Source: Orobanche coerulescens
Lineage: Eukaryota > Streptophyta > Magnoliopsida > Lamiales > Orobanchaceae
Direction: 5' to 3'
Assembly: GCA_033398695.1 (NCBI GenBank)
Contig: CM065809.1
Location: 84,239,644 to 84,303,643, forward strand
Length of the DNA stretch: 64,000 nucleotides
A model generated the notes under the pieces. It was not told where the DNA came from and ran no database searches. It was given only the letters and a program-made list of their open reading frames with translations. This document shows positions 1 to 10,103 of the stretch, in pieces (position 1 is the stretch's first letter; each line of letters opens with the position of its first letter). The translations under genes were made by a program, and so were the position numbers.

Positions 1-227
1 GCGTGTGTTTTGTAAATGGTGTGGTTTGTGAATGACTATGTGAATTCTATGGATATATTTGGTGCTTATGTTGCACTTGATATTGCGTGTGGACGTATAT
101 GGTTTCATTTCGGTGTGTTGTGGTTTGACGTGGTGTTTTGCTAAGTGTTTGATGCCTCTGGGTGAATTGTTTGAATATATGTGTTGTATTGTGCTGTGTG
201 TGAATGTGTGGATGTGGGCGGGGCCTA

Positions 228-452
228 CGGTGGCACATGGCATGCGATCATGTGGCCAGGATGCAACAAGCGATTGATCCAACCGTGAGAGCCTAATAAA
301 AACTACAGTGACACATGGCATGCGATCATGTGGTCAGGATGCAACAAGTGATTGATCCAACTGTGAGCGCCAAAGATAATCTACGGTGGCACATGGCATG
401 CGATCATGTGGCCAGGATGCAATAAGTGATTGATCCAACCGTGAGATGTTGT
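228..452 (+). repeat. Three ~77-bp tandem repeats with hairpin arms, inside the LTR
   Basis: Three consecutive units each contain GGCACATGGCATGCGATCA or a close variant, followed by a run ending in GATTGATCCAACCGTGAG. Each unit contains the inverted arms CACATG and CATGTG around a 9-base loop. The same three units are present in the 3' LTR at about 13,497-13,722. Confidence 0.85.
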
Positions 453-472
453 GACTTTTGTTTCGCTAGCCA

Positions 473-650
473 GCTCGGGAGGGTCCTTCGAGGCCCCGAG
501 TGGGATTTGTGGCTTCGTCCCAGTCCTAGGCGACGTGTGTGCGTGATTCGTTTTATGATTGTGGCTAGCTCGGGAGGGTCCTCAGAGGCCTCAAGTGGGA
601 TTTGTGGCTTCGTCCCGGTCCTAGGCGATGCTTGTGCATGATTACGTTGT
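473..650 (+). repeat. Two ~95-bp tandem repeats in the LTR
   Basis: Two adjacent units share AGCTCGGGAGGGTCC, GTGGGATTTGTGGCTTCGTCC and GTCCTAGGCGA. The pair recurs in the 3' LTR at about 13,740-13,915. Downstream, short hairpins GGGTTCTGACCC (684) and GGGCTGTGACCC (739) resemble the hairpin series at 28,739-28,930. Confidence 0.8.
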
Positions 651-1406
651 GTTGATTTTATGTCCGTCGAGGACACGTGATATGGGTTCTGACCCTGTGA
701 ACTGTTAGTGGTTTTCTATTTGCGAAACCAAAACTGTTGGGCTGTGACCCCTGTTGATTTTGGAAAGAGAAGGATTCGATAATCCTAAATGGTTTACGTT
801 GAAAACTACCGAGGGCATTTTTAAAAAAAGGTTTTATAAGTTATCCTCTTGATTTGCGATCTTTCGGTTTTGGAATGTTTTACCCAAATTCTTGCCTCGG
901 GAAGTACTTTTCGTTATGTTTGGATCTTTGAGGATTTCTGATTATTGTTATCTTTGGAACTTGAATTATATGGCTCGTATTTGCACTTGTACTTGCACTA
1001 GCAAAATAGTGGAATTTTGCTAACCCCCGACTAATCGGGAAGTGGATGTCTGTATTACATTCAGGTTTCAGGGAGCATGGCATAGGGTTGGCATGAAGGA
1101 TGATGAAAGATGATCTATACTAATCACATGTGGAACCGTACATTGTGTATTGGTTCAGTTGTACTTTATTTTCCGCTGCAGTATTTTTCCCCATGGTACG
1201 GGAGTTTGTTGTATTTTGACCCCTGCGTGGGCAAGTATTGTAATCGAGTTGTATGTTTTTATTGAAAGGCCAAATCGGTCTACTGAGTCTTTTTAGCCTT
1301 AAAGACATTGTCGAGTTGTTCGTTTGTTGTTACCAGCCTGGTAGATCCTTGAGGAAAGGTTCTACGGCGTGTAATATCCCTGAGCAGATTGGGGGTGTTA
1401 CATAAA

Positions 1407-1418
1407 TGGTATCGGAGC
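1407..1418 (+). other. Primer binding site (initiator tRNA-Met type)
   Basis: TGGTATCGGAGC lies four bases after the LTR end. It differs by one base from the plant initiator tRNA-Met site TGGTATCAGAGC, and fixes the element on the plus strand. Confidence 0.85.
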
Positions 1419-2837
1419 TTAGGTTGTGGAAACCTAGGCTGTCGGGTCAGTGGTGTATGTTAAGTTTTGTCTCGTCGGATTTTGTCTGACTAAGTCGTGT
1501 CGCGACGCGTCATCTGAGTTTGTTGGTCGTGATTAGTATTGTGGGGCGATCATCATCTTCGTGCGACCTATGGATGTAAGTCTCCCTTCTTTGTGTTTGT
1601 GCCTCGTCTGATGCGAGTTACAGGTATGAGTATGAGTTAATTGACGGAATCCTTTTATGGATTTTGATTTCGTGATATGTGGTTATTTGACTCTCATATT
1701 TCGCTCATATGTGTAGTAGTGTTGCTGGATTGTGCATTTTGGACTGTATTTCTTTTATCCGCTGCGTGAGTCCTTTTATAATGGCTTTCAGTATTTTACC
1801 GACTGGGTTTTATTTTGAAAACCAATTCCCTTAACCGAGTTTTTGGCATTATGGCCTTGATCGTTTTGGCGAAATTCTTATGACGGTATTTAGTATTTTG
1901 TAAATGGATTTTGTGAGTTTCTGAAATATTACCGTCATCGGCCTTTTTGGCATTTTTGTAAATGGTTTTTAGCGTGGTGGGTTCCGGCACGGGACCCACG
2001 GCGCTATAATGTTCCGTGTAATTACCTGAAATTTTTGGGCATTCTAGACCATTGAATTATCTTTGGAAACCTTGAGTATCTTAGAAAATAAATTTCGAGT
2101 CGTACTTTTAAAATGAATTATTTTCTCGTGGTACATCCAAGGTGCCACAATATGTTTCAAAATTCTTCTACCTCGAGGACCAAAATATTTTGAGATATTT
2201 TCGATGTTTTAGAAACACTTTTACTTAGACCCGAGGGTCGAATATTATGAAAGTTTTTCACTAAGAGAAAGTGTCCTCATTTTTATCAAATGCGAAATGG
2301 TTCTCCAAAGTCTCGATAACGATGTTTCACGTTTGTATTTTTTTTAAAGGTGATACTCAAGATCAACCGGTGTTTTTCTAAATTATTTTCAAAAGGAGGT
2401 TTTCGTTTTTAAAACCTATCCATTCTCGTTTGAGGGCTGGGTATGTATGTATGATGTTCGCGTTGTCGTTATGATGTTTTCTCCCGAGTATGATCGAATT
2501 GGTGGCATGAACGTCGAGGTGTTGCCACGCATTTGTTGTACTAGCCCTCTGTGAGAGGTGTGAACTGGTATTTATTGTTTATCGCCTCGTGGTGATTTGC
2601 GTGTTGGCGCACGAGTGAGAGTTGTTAATGCTTGGATTTTTGTGCGTTTATGCACATGGGTGATTGTTTCATGATGTTTGTGATTGTGTGCTGGCTATCG
2701 TTCGGGCTGTTGTAATCGTCGAACGATGCCGTTGTTGTTGTGATTTTTGTATGCGTTGATATGTTATGCTGAGTTGGCATCTCCGGTATGTTGTTTTGCG
2801 GTGTTATGTTTCATTGTATCTAGCATCTGTATTTTCG

Positions 2838-2992
2838 GTATGCCGAGCCGAGGCATTTCAACCATGATGTGCAGGGGGAATGTACGTGGAGTTTGTCCTT
2901 CCTCGCCTGTGACGCGTTTCAAGTGCGGACTCGGGGGACATCATGTTCAGTTTTGTGAGTTGATTACCGAGCCTTTCGAGGCATGGACTTGA
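2838..2992 (+). pseudogene. gag zinc-knuckle remnant
   Basis: A short open frame contains FKCGLGGHHVQFC. This is the back of a CCHC zinc knuckle (CX2CX4HX4C) in which the first cysteine position is now arginine. Such knuckles bind RNA in gag nucleocapsid. Nothing upstream in this frame looks like a gag core, so the gene is a fossil. It could be chance, but the place, between primer binding site and the 3' end, is where gag would lie. Confidence 0.5.
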
Positions 2993-3900
2993 GCATTGAT
3001 ATCAGGACCGGCTCCGAGGAGTCCCTGAGGGGCGTGGTCTATCAGTTGTATGTTATGTTATTTCCTTACCTTGTTGTTTCGAAGTTCAGAAATTAAGTTC
3101 TTTTATTCGAAGTGGATCGGATTTGGAACTTCTGTGTTTTTGACTCTGTCGACTCGTTTATGTTCGTTAACATTTTCTGAGCTTGCCCTATCCCTTGTTT
3201 TTGTTGATCGAACGAGGGTGGTATTGTTTCAAAAATTACTCGTTTGTCGTTGTGACTTTTCAATTGCTATTCCCTTTCCTGTGGATCTTATGTGAGTGCA
3301 CATCTTGTTGTTTTCACCGGATCATGTTTTGTCTCGAGTCGATATGTGAACCTCGGAGTTGTCGGTTGAACCTTATTGTTCTTCGTGATCCGAACATGAT
3401 TGTTCGATTTTTGTTGTCTCGATCGTTGTGGTTCGATCATTGATTGTTCAGTTTTTGTTGACCCCGTTTCGTGATTGTTGAGCGTTCAGACTCCTTCTTA
3501 ATTTCCTTAAGTTCTGGAAATTAGTATCGTTTTCGATCTTCCAACCCTTGGGCGGTGGAATTCCGTATTTGTTCAGCGATTGACTCGCGTGTTGATTGAT
3601 GTACCGTTAGGTTGGTCAATCGTGTTGATTTTCGTTCGGTGTGTTTTGCGATTGTTCGGATAATCGACTTGATTGTATTATCTGTTTGATGACGCTGGTC
3701 ACTTGTTGATTTTATTATGTCTCGACCGGTGGCATTGTGTTGGTCGTCGTGGAGCGTGTTTTCACGCCGTATATTCCTTTGCGTTGCTTGTAACGTTTCT
3801 CCGATGGGCGTAAGTTACGCATTTCTTGTGTATCTCGTTGAGTTTTCCTGGAGGGGATATTGCTTCTCCCTACTTGTTTTAAGTTTCGGGACGAAACTTA

Positions 3901-3917
3901 TTTTAAGGAGGGTAGAA
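3901..3917 (+). other. Polypurine tract before the 3' LTR
   Basis: TTTTAAGGAGGGTAGAA lies directly before the LTR start TGTAATACCC, as expected for the plus-strand primer of reverse transcription. Confidence 0.75.
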
Positions 3918-4465
3918 TGTAATACCCGCAATTTCGAACTTCGGTAATTTTCTTTTTTTCGGCGGGAGTCCATGTTGACGACTCGCTTGTGACCGTTTCG
4001 TTATTCTGAGAATAATTAATTTTGCACTTTTTGTCATCCGAGTTCGTTTCGGTATCGTTTTGTTGAGTTCTGTGTTCTTAAGCGGTTTTTCCGCACTTGA
4101 GTTCGATTCTTGCGAATCTCGTCCGAAACTGTTGTTTCGAGTTTCTCGTAAGTTCATTTAATGTTATTTTTCATGTTGAGAGCTTCGGCTTGGTGTTTCG
4201 ATCGTGTATCGTGTATTTCAGACGTTTTGGGCCATTTTCGTAATTTCCCAAAGTTTAGGGTAATTACTTTCCGTTGTCGAATTTCGAGCCTTCAGGTGGT
4301 CAGAATCGTGTGTTCTCTTAGTGATCGAATTCGTTTTTGCGAGTACTTCATAACCGTATCTTCGTTTCATATTCCGGTTCGGGTTTCGGGGTCGTCCGGG
4401 CCGTCGGAGTTGGTCCCGGCCGAGTCATGGCCGGGCAGGTTGGGCCCAGGCCGGCCCTGGCCGAG

Positions 4466-4626
4466 TTACGGCCGTAAGGTGCCGGATACGGCCGTAAGGT
4501 GCTAGGCAGGTTCCGGACGAATGCCGCCTACGGCCGTAAGGCGTGATCGGGTACGACCGTAAGGTGCTGGGCAGCATCCGGACGAAGGCCGGTTACGGCC
4601 GTAAGGCGGATTGGCTACGGCCGTAC
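4466..4626 (+). repeat. Array of six TACGGCCGTA palindromes upstream of the TATA box
   Basis: Copies of NTACGGCCGTAN start at 4,466, 4,486, 4,528, 4,551 (GACC in the centre), 4,593 and 4,615. They form three pairs with 20-23 bp inside a pair and about 62-65 bp between pairs. The spacers share GGCAG and CCGGACGA. The array ends about 25 bp before the TATA box. The sequence differs from the TAGCGNNCGCTA arrays elsewhere in the window but the geometry is similar. Confidence 0.85.
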
Positions 4627-4649
4627 ATGGTCGGCAGGCTGCTGGACAG

Positions 4650-4658
4650 TATATATAT
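4650..4658 (+). promoter_or_regulatory. Predicted LTR TATA box
   Basis: TATATATAT lies between the palindrome array and a leader-like stretch. The equivalent position in the lone LTR at 27,120 also has a TATA sequence. Confidence 0.55.
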
Positions 4659-4973
4659 GATCGAGCAGACGGGTTTACGCCGATTTTTCTCATTTTTCTC
4701 ATTTCCTTTCCACGGCTGGGGCTTGGAGAACATGAAGAGATATTGTTCAACTATCAATCCACGAAGTGCTTGAGTTTCTAACGTCGATCAATCATCCCAT
4801 AACCTCCTCCGATCTACCGAATCAAGGTTAGATTTCTTAAAAATCTAGTTTTGGGGAATTTGGGTGTTTTGATTGTTTTTATCCGTTTAATTCGATTTAA
4901 CTTAGGATTGTGATGGATTGATGATTATTTAGATGTATTATATCATTTCCCTTGTTATTCCATGGTTGGATCG

Positions 4974-4978
4974 TATCG
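4974..4978. other. Target site duplication TATCG, left copy
   Basis: TATCG here and at 12,936-12,940 flanks the CRM-like element exactly. The host LTR continues across the pair. Confidence 0.88.
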
Positions 4979-5958
4979 TGATACAACCACGGTTGTGCTA
5001 CCAAGAGAGTTAGGAACGGTTGGAACCGTCATGGACCCCACTGGTCCTATCACACGTACACGTGATAGGAAGTTGAGAGAACAAATGAGTGAAATATTGA
5101 GAACGAGTGACACTAGCACCACCTCATGAAATAAACTTAATGCACGTTCCTCACCTGTTACCTTATTATCTGTTACTGACTCTTACGAAGACAACTCGGT
5201 TCCTACTCAAGAGGTTTACTGTATGACCTCGATCAAATCCTCTCTTGAAGACCCTCACACTGAGGCTGCTTGGAGTGCACTGAATAAAGACCCCGAATCT
5301 AGAAGAATTCACGTCCAAAGAAAAGAAGAAGACAAGCTCGTCCTTAAGCTGCCCGAATTGGAAGTGGAAATCATGTCTAAGTTTAGTGACTGTGCGACGG
5401 TGGATCTAGTTGAGATTCAAGAAGGCCCGACAGTTGTTCAAATCCTAAGCCTAGATATAGCTTTGCTTGAGGGCAGCCCAGATATAGCTAAAAACAGAAA
5501 GCTTGAGGGCGGACCCCATATATTGCCTAAATAATGACATGAGGGCATCTTTGTCGTATTTCCTGAAAATGAGAGTTAAATCATAAAACTCGAAAAGAGA
5601 AATACTCTATAAAAAGGATGAACAACCGAAGGTCGACTTGATGATTAAGGAAAATCCATCCTAGCTTGGAAATTAGACTTAGGCGTGAGGAAGCTTCAAG
5701 GAAGGTGTGATGTTTGGTGTTGTCTTGGAAAAAGGACTTTAGCATGTGGGAGTTTCAAAATGAACGTGATGATTGTGAAGCCCAAGACCTTTTCAAGACT
5801 TCTTTATTTAATATGTTAGGATAGTTGATGTTAGTTTATTTCCTTTTAATCTAGCCACATGTGTAACCGCCCTGCATTGTCTTAGAAATAGGGACACTCT
5901 TGATTTTATTTCCTTAGTTTAATATGTCAGGGATAATATAGTTTGTTGTGTAAACTCC

Positions 5959-5966
5959 TATAAAAG
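5959..5966 (+). promoter_or_regulatory. TATA box of the CRM-like 5' LTR
   Basis: TATAAAAG sits in CTCCTATAAAAGGAG, whose ends CTCCT and AGGAG can pair. The same box is in the 3' LTR at 12,325-12,332. A weaker TATAAAAAGG lies at about 5,611. Confidence 0.65.
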
Positions 5967-6249
5967 GAGACCTTTAGGTAATGAAAACACACATCACCTT
6001 TGAAATGAAAAAGATATTTCGGCCTTGTGCTAGAATTAAGAGCTGTTGCTCGAATTTTCCTGAGTATTATTCTTATAATTCTTACTTCTACATTCTTGCA
6101 ATTTTAGTTCATAAAATTATTAAGTCTTAATCATAGAAACTTGAGTTCTTAGAAAAATTCCAAACGTTTCTTTAGAACAGGATTCTAAGGGGATTATAGT
6201 GATTAATTCTAAGGGTTTGAAGTGCCCTCGTCATTTCCGTTATCCAGTT

Positions 6250-6450
6250 TCGCTGTATCAATGTATTGCTCTACCGAAGTGTAGTCCATTGTTGCTGTAA
6301 TGAAATACTGTCAAAATATTGCTGTACCGACGTGCGATCGACTCTCGCTGAATCGAAGTGCAATCGATTCTGTCTGTATCAAAGTGTTGTCCGAGCATTG
6401 CTGTATCGAAGTGCTGTATCGAAGTGCTACTGTACCAAAGTGTTGTCCGC
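6250..6450 (+). repeat. Short tandem repeats of CTGTATCGAAGTG type in the LTR
   Basis: Roughly ten imperfect copies of a 13-20 bp unit (CTGTATCGAAGTG, CTGTACCGAAGTG, CTGAATCGAAGTG) fill the 3' end of the LTR. The same series is at about 12,610-12,820. ORFs read through it in three frames and are not genes. Confidence 0.75.
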
Positions 6451-6541
6451 TATTGTTATTTGCTATTTGCTGTTCGTTTCTTTACTCGTTCAACCACAAT
6501 TCACAACAGTCCCTGTATTGGTATCACTGTTGGGTATCATT

Positions 6542-6553
6542 TGGCATCGGAGC
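6542..6553 (+). other. Primer binding site overlapping the LTR end
   Basis: TGGCATCGGAGC matches the initiator tRNA-Met site TGGTATCAGAGC at 10 of 12 bases. Aligning with the 3' LTR, which ends in TTTGGTATCA before the target duplication, puts the LTR end at 6,549. The first eight bases of the site therefore lie inside the LTR. Confidence 0.65.
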
Positions 6554-6588
6554 ACGGTTTTGTCGTTCCTCTCTTATCTTTATTCTCA

Positions 6589-6594
<6 letters not shown>

Positions 6595-6637
<43 letters not shown>
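6595..6637. repeat. TA microsatellite
   Basis: TATC repeats passing into (TA)n, located in the leader between primer binding site and gag. It is absent from the LTRs, so it arose within the leader. Confidence 0.9.
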
Positions 6638-6639
<2 letters not shown>

Positions 6640-6725
6640 AATTTTGTGATTCGCATTGGAGTTAAGTTGTTGTGTTTTAAGTAAGCTATTCAATACTTGC
6701 TTTCTGTTTCGAATCACTTGGTACC

Positions 6726-7127
6726 ATGATGACAGGATCAAGAAACTCGAAGGATGGAGAAACTCCAGCCCCTAGACGAGCTGGGAAGGATCCCGTAGAT
6801 GAGGAAGAGGTCTTAAGCGACGACCCAGTTACTAATAAAATCCAAAGCTTCCGTGATGTGCAATTCCAACTCGAGGGCCTGACATCCTACATACGAAGGA
6901 TGGAAAACATGATGTTGGAAATGAGAGAAGAGCTGAAATCCCATAGAACGTCACAAACTCCCGAACCTACTATTAGAAACAGGAAGGATCGAGAGAGAGA
7001 ACCCACGATGGGAGGAAGGGATTCACGGTATAGAGGTAGAGGAAGGGGTAGAGTTAGAGCAGCCCCTCCACCACCCGAATACTATCCAGAAGATGAACAT
7101 GACGAGTACTTTGAGGATGACAGATAG
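6726..7127 (+). pseudogene. CRM-like gag, N-terminal part
   Basis: An open frame of 133 codons starts with two methionines and encodes an acidic, glutamate-rich segment with heptad-like leucine spacing around residues 42-70. It is followed by an arginine/glycine-rich stretch (RYRGRGRGRVR, residues ~101-111) and an acidic tail. Gag forms the particle in which the RNA is packaged and copied. The frame stops at 7,125-7,127 where the normal protein would continue into the gag core seen from about 7,200, so this stop is a disabling mutation. The start is the first methionine after the leader and fits the expected place. Confidence 0.75.
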
Positions 7128-7651
7128 TCTAGGATCGACCAAGAACCTAGAGAACAACGAGTATGGGTAGACGATAACTTAAGTAGTGTTAAGTTTTCCA
7201 TACCACATTTGAAGGAAAATCTGATCCCGAAACTTATTTTGAATGGGTTAGGAAGGTCGAGGGACAATTTGAGTGTCAAAATTTTTCTGATCTTAAGAAG
7301 GTTAAGATAGCCACTGTAGAGTTGACCAGGTATGCTCTTGTATGGTGGGATCATGTAGTTCAACTTAAGCATCGACGTGGGGAAAAACCTATAGATACAT
7401 GGGAAGAATTGAAGCGAGTGATGAAGGAAAGGTTTGTTCCTAGCTATTACATGAGGGACCTTAGGTATAGTCTCCAAACTTTAAGGCAAGGGACTAAGTC
7501 AGTAGACGATTACTATAAGGATATGGAAACAGGACTGATTAGATGTCGTATAGAGGAGGACCACGATAGTACCATGGCTAGGTTCTTAGCCGGACTTAAT
7601 GTTGAGATTAGAGACCAATTAGAGCTCATGACTATGCATGACATAGAATAA
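7128..7651 (+). pseudogene. CRM-like gag core
   Basis: After the stop at 7,127 the gag core can be followed with a frame change near 7,200-7,320 into a frame open from 7,322 to 7,651. It contains ALVWWDHVVQ, TWEELKRVMKERFVPSYY and DYYKDMETGLIRC, the conserved pattern of the Ty3/gypsy retrotrans_gag domain that packs the capsid. A stop at 7,649-7,651 follows LELMTMHDIE, where the intact protein should read on. The piece is recognisable but cannot be translated as one protein. Confidence 0.8.
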
Positions 7652-8245
7652 ATGGTGCACACGGCTAGGAAAATAGAAATCCAAGTTCAGAGGCATCAAA
7701 CTTGGAAGACCCCCACTCCTAGTATCCCATGGAAACCGAGACAGCCCACTAACCATAAGGAATACCCAAAACCGTCGGTCACTAGGGTCCAGACAGCCCC
7801 TAATCCGCCAACTAAGTCCCAACCTTCACCAAATTCCAAACCTTAGCCTAGGACACATGAGATTCGATGCTATAGGTGTCAAGGTATAGGTCACATAGCC
7901 CCAAACTGCCCAAATAAGCGAGCTGTAGTCATTAAGTCAGGGGAAATAGCGACTGAAAGTGAAGGTGAAGAAGAGATTAAGAATGAGGATAGTGGAGAAG
8001 AGATAGAAGAATGTAATGAAGAGATCTTAGAAGGGAAGATTAATGTAGTGCTTAGAATGTCCTTGTCAGCTAAGGTAGTGGAAGATGAGGATAGCCAGAG
8101 GGAGAACTTGTTTCAGTGTAGGTGCTACATTAAGGAGAACCTCTGTAGTATGATCATAGACGGGGGTAGTTCTGTCAATGTCGTTAGCACAGCCTTGGTG
8201 CAGTAACTAGAACTTAAAACCGAAAGACACCCTAAACCATATAAG
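7652..8245 (+). pseudogene. CRM-like nucleocapsid zinc knuckle and protease start
   Basis: A proline- and basic-rich stretch (7,652-7,846) ends in a stop. The same frame then encodes CYRCQGIGHIAPNCP, a complete CX2CX4HX4C zinc knuckle, and a long acidic linker. Next comes the aspartic protease active-site region MIIDGGSSVNVVS. The DGGS form is usual in this group. A TAG at about 8,203 lies just after it. The protease would cut the polyprotein into its parts. Two in-frame stops make the piece non-functional. Confidence 0.75.
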
Positions 8246-9463
8246 TTGATGTGGATGAATAATGCTGGAGAACTGAAAGTAGTGAGTAGATGCACCGTGC
8301 CATTTAAGATAGGTAGATATGAGGACGAAGTAGTTTGCAACGTCGCCCCTATGCATGCCACCCAGATCCTTTTAGGAAGGCCATGGCAGTACGACCGAAA
8401 AGTTACTCATGATGGGTTTTCGAACAAATATTCTTTCATTTTTGGGAAGAAGAAATTCAACCTATCACCTATGACCCCTAAGCAAATCCTTGAAGATCAG
8501 AGGATATTAGAACAAGCACTGAGAGAAAGCGAAAAAAAGGAGAAGGAAAAGAAAACAGTCATGGTGGTCCCTAAAGGGATAAAAACCGTCGCCCTTTGTA
8601 GGGCTAGTGAAGTTAAACGGGCCTTGCTCGCAAGATGGCCTGTGGTTCTATTACTATTTCGTGATGTATTGCTTAATATTCCATCTATTCCTGATACTAC
8701 TGATCCATTAATTGTCTCTTTATTGCAGGAGTTTGAAGACATGTTTCCTGAGGAGACACCACCCGGATTGCCGCCCGTTCGAGGCATAGAACACTGTATC
8801 GACTTTGTTCCAGGATCCTCAATACCAAACCATACTGCATACCGAAGTAACCCCGAAGAAACTAAAGAGATGCAAAGGCAAGTGGATGAACTACTAGCAA
8901 AGGGACATGTGAGAGAAAGTATGAGTCCTTATGCTGTTCTGGTATTGCTAGTACTAAAGAAAGATGGCTCGTGGAGGATGTGCGTAGACTGCCGTGCAAT
9001 AAACAACATTACGGTGAAATATCGACATCCCATCCCTAGACTTGACGACATGTTAGATGAATTATATGGTTCCACAATATTTTCAAAAATTGACTTAAAA
9101 AGTGGGTACCATCAGATTCGAATGAAAGAGGGAGATGAGTGGAAAACGGCATTTAAAACTAAACATGGTTTGTATGAGTGGTTAGTTATGCAGTTTGGGC
9201 TCACTAATGCACCAAGCATATTTATGAGAGTAATGAATCATGTTCTACGTGCTTTTATTGGAAAATTTGTTGTTGTGTACTTTGATGATATCCTAATATA
9301 TAGCAAAAGTTTGAATGAACATATAAAGCATTTGAAGGATGTGTTGCTTGTGCTTAGAAAGGAACACTTGTTTGCTAACATTCAAAAGTGCAACTTTGGC
9401 ACCGAGAAATTGGCTTTCCTTAGTTTTTTTGTTAGTTCCCAGGAGATACAGGATGATGAATAG
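8246..9463 (+). pseudogene. CRM-like protease end and reverse transcriptase
   Basis: A 405-codon frame covers the end of the protease (LLGRPW at residues ~49-54), a charged linker, and most of a Ty3/gypsy reverse transcriptase from about residue 178. Seen motifs are [42 protein letters not shown] and the catalytic YFDD at residues 345-348 (about 9,278). The catalytic aspartates are kept. The frame ends at a TAG (9,461-9,463) where related elements read on, and a second stop follows at about 9,486. The first methionine is internal to the polyprotein and is not a true start. Confidence 0.85.
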
Positions 9464-9502
9464 AAAGTGAGGGCAATTACAGAATAGGACAGCCCCAAAA
9501 AT

Positions 9503-10102
9503 GTGAGCGAAGTCCGAAGCTTCCACGGCTTGGCAAGTTTCTACCGCCGATTTGTACCCAATTTCAGTACTGTAGCCGCCCCTTTGACCGAGGTAATCAA
9601 GAAGAATGTTGGATTCAAGTGGGAACAGGAACAAGATACTGCCTTCAAAGCCTTGAAAGAAAAACTGACAAACGCTCCACTGCTAGCCCTGCCGAATTTT
9701 GCTAAGTCTTTTGAGATCGAGTGTGATGCATCCGGTACAGGTATAGGAGCTGTTTTGATGCAAGAAGGTAGACCGATTGCCTACTTCAGTGAGAAGTTGG
9801 GAGGAGCTTCACTGAACTATCCAACTTACGACAAGGAACTGTATGCCTTGGTTCGAGCACTCAAGACTTGGCAACATTACTTATGGCCCAAAGAGTTCGT
9901 GATACACACTGATCACGAGTCCTTGAAACATCTGAAGGGGCAACAGAAGTTGAATAGGAGGCATGCTCGATGGATGGAATTCATAGAGACGTTCCCGTAC
10001 GTAATCAAGTACAAACAGGGAAAAGAGAACGTCGTTGCTGATGCTCTATCTTGCAGGTATACCTTCCTGACTGCTTTAGAATCGAAAATCACTTGGTTTT
10101 GA
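9503..10102 (+). pseudogene. CRM-like RT connection and RNase H
   Basis: The frame begins in the RT thumb ([19 protein letters not shown]) and contains the RNase H domain: [29 protein letters not shown] and [10 protein letters not shown], ending [10 protein letters not shown]. RNase H removes the RNA template during reverse transcription, and its acidic residues are in place. The frame ends by a frameshift near 10,080-10,102. The next frame continues the same protein ([13 protein letters not shown]). Confidence 0.85.
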
Positions 10103-10103
10103 A

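Larger units (their letters stand above)
1..1402 (+). mobile_element. 5' LTR (3' part only) of a pol-less LTR retrotransposon
   Basis: This stretch is a close direct repeat of 13,270-14,669 and ends in GGGGGTGTTACA, directly before a primer binding site, so it is the 3' half or so of a 5' LTR whose start lies left of the window. The matching 3' LTR is at 3,918-4,978 plus 12,941-14,669, giving a full LTR of about 2,790 bp. No protein is encoded. Short ORFs at 59-277 and 426-641 recur in the other LTR only because the DNA is repeated. Confidence 0.9.
1403..3917 (+). mobile_element. Internal region of a pol-less (LARD-like) element
   Basis: The whole internal region between primer binding site and polypurine tract is only about 2.5 kb, against 5-6 kb in autonomous Tekay-type elements. 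It has no protease, reverse transcriptase or integrase. The one coding trace is a zinc-knuckle-like remnant near 2,915-2,958. At 3,880-3,910 the sequence resembles the region after the integrase stop in Tekay-type elements (compare 36,264-36,300). I infer an old gag-pol element that lost pol and now depends on relatives for mobility. Confidence 0.75.
3918..4978 (+). mobile_element. 3' LTR of the pol-less element, left part
   Basis: Starts TGTAATACCCGC after the polypurine tract. It is interrupted at 4,978 by the CRM-like element and resumes at 12,941. This left part holds the probable promoter: a palindrome array (4,466-4,626), a TATA box (4,650) and a splice-donor-like AAG|GTTAG at 4,825/4,826. 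The corresponding part of the 5' LTR is outside the window. Confidence 0.88.
4979..6549 (+). repeat. 5' LTR of the CRM-like element
   Basis: A direct repeat of 11,345-12,935. Its first ~555 bp copy the 3' end of the polyprotein frame, including an open piece at 5,223-5,534. Here a TGA replaces a CGA codon near 5,127, so the coding copy is already broken. A ~21-bp segment present in the 3' LTR near 12,852 is absent here. TATA box at 5,959. Confidence 0.88.

Noticed and set aside
3050..3947. Several 76-86 codon ORFs in the pol-less element
   Set aside because: Low-complexity F/L/S/R-rich readings of T-rich DNA without motifs. I treat them as non-coding remains.
6266..6684. Three overlapping cysteine-rich or tyrosine/isoleucine-rich ORFs of 108-123 codons
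   Set aside because: They come from the short tandem repeats of the CRM-like LTR and the TA microsatellite. All three frames are open for the same reason, and they recur at 12,631-12,997.
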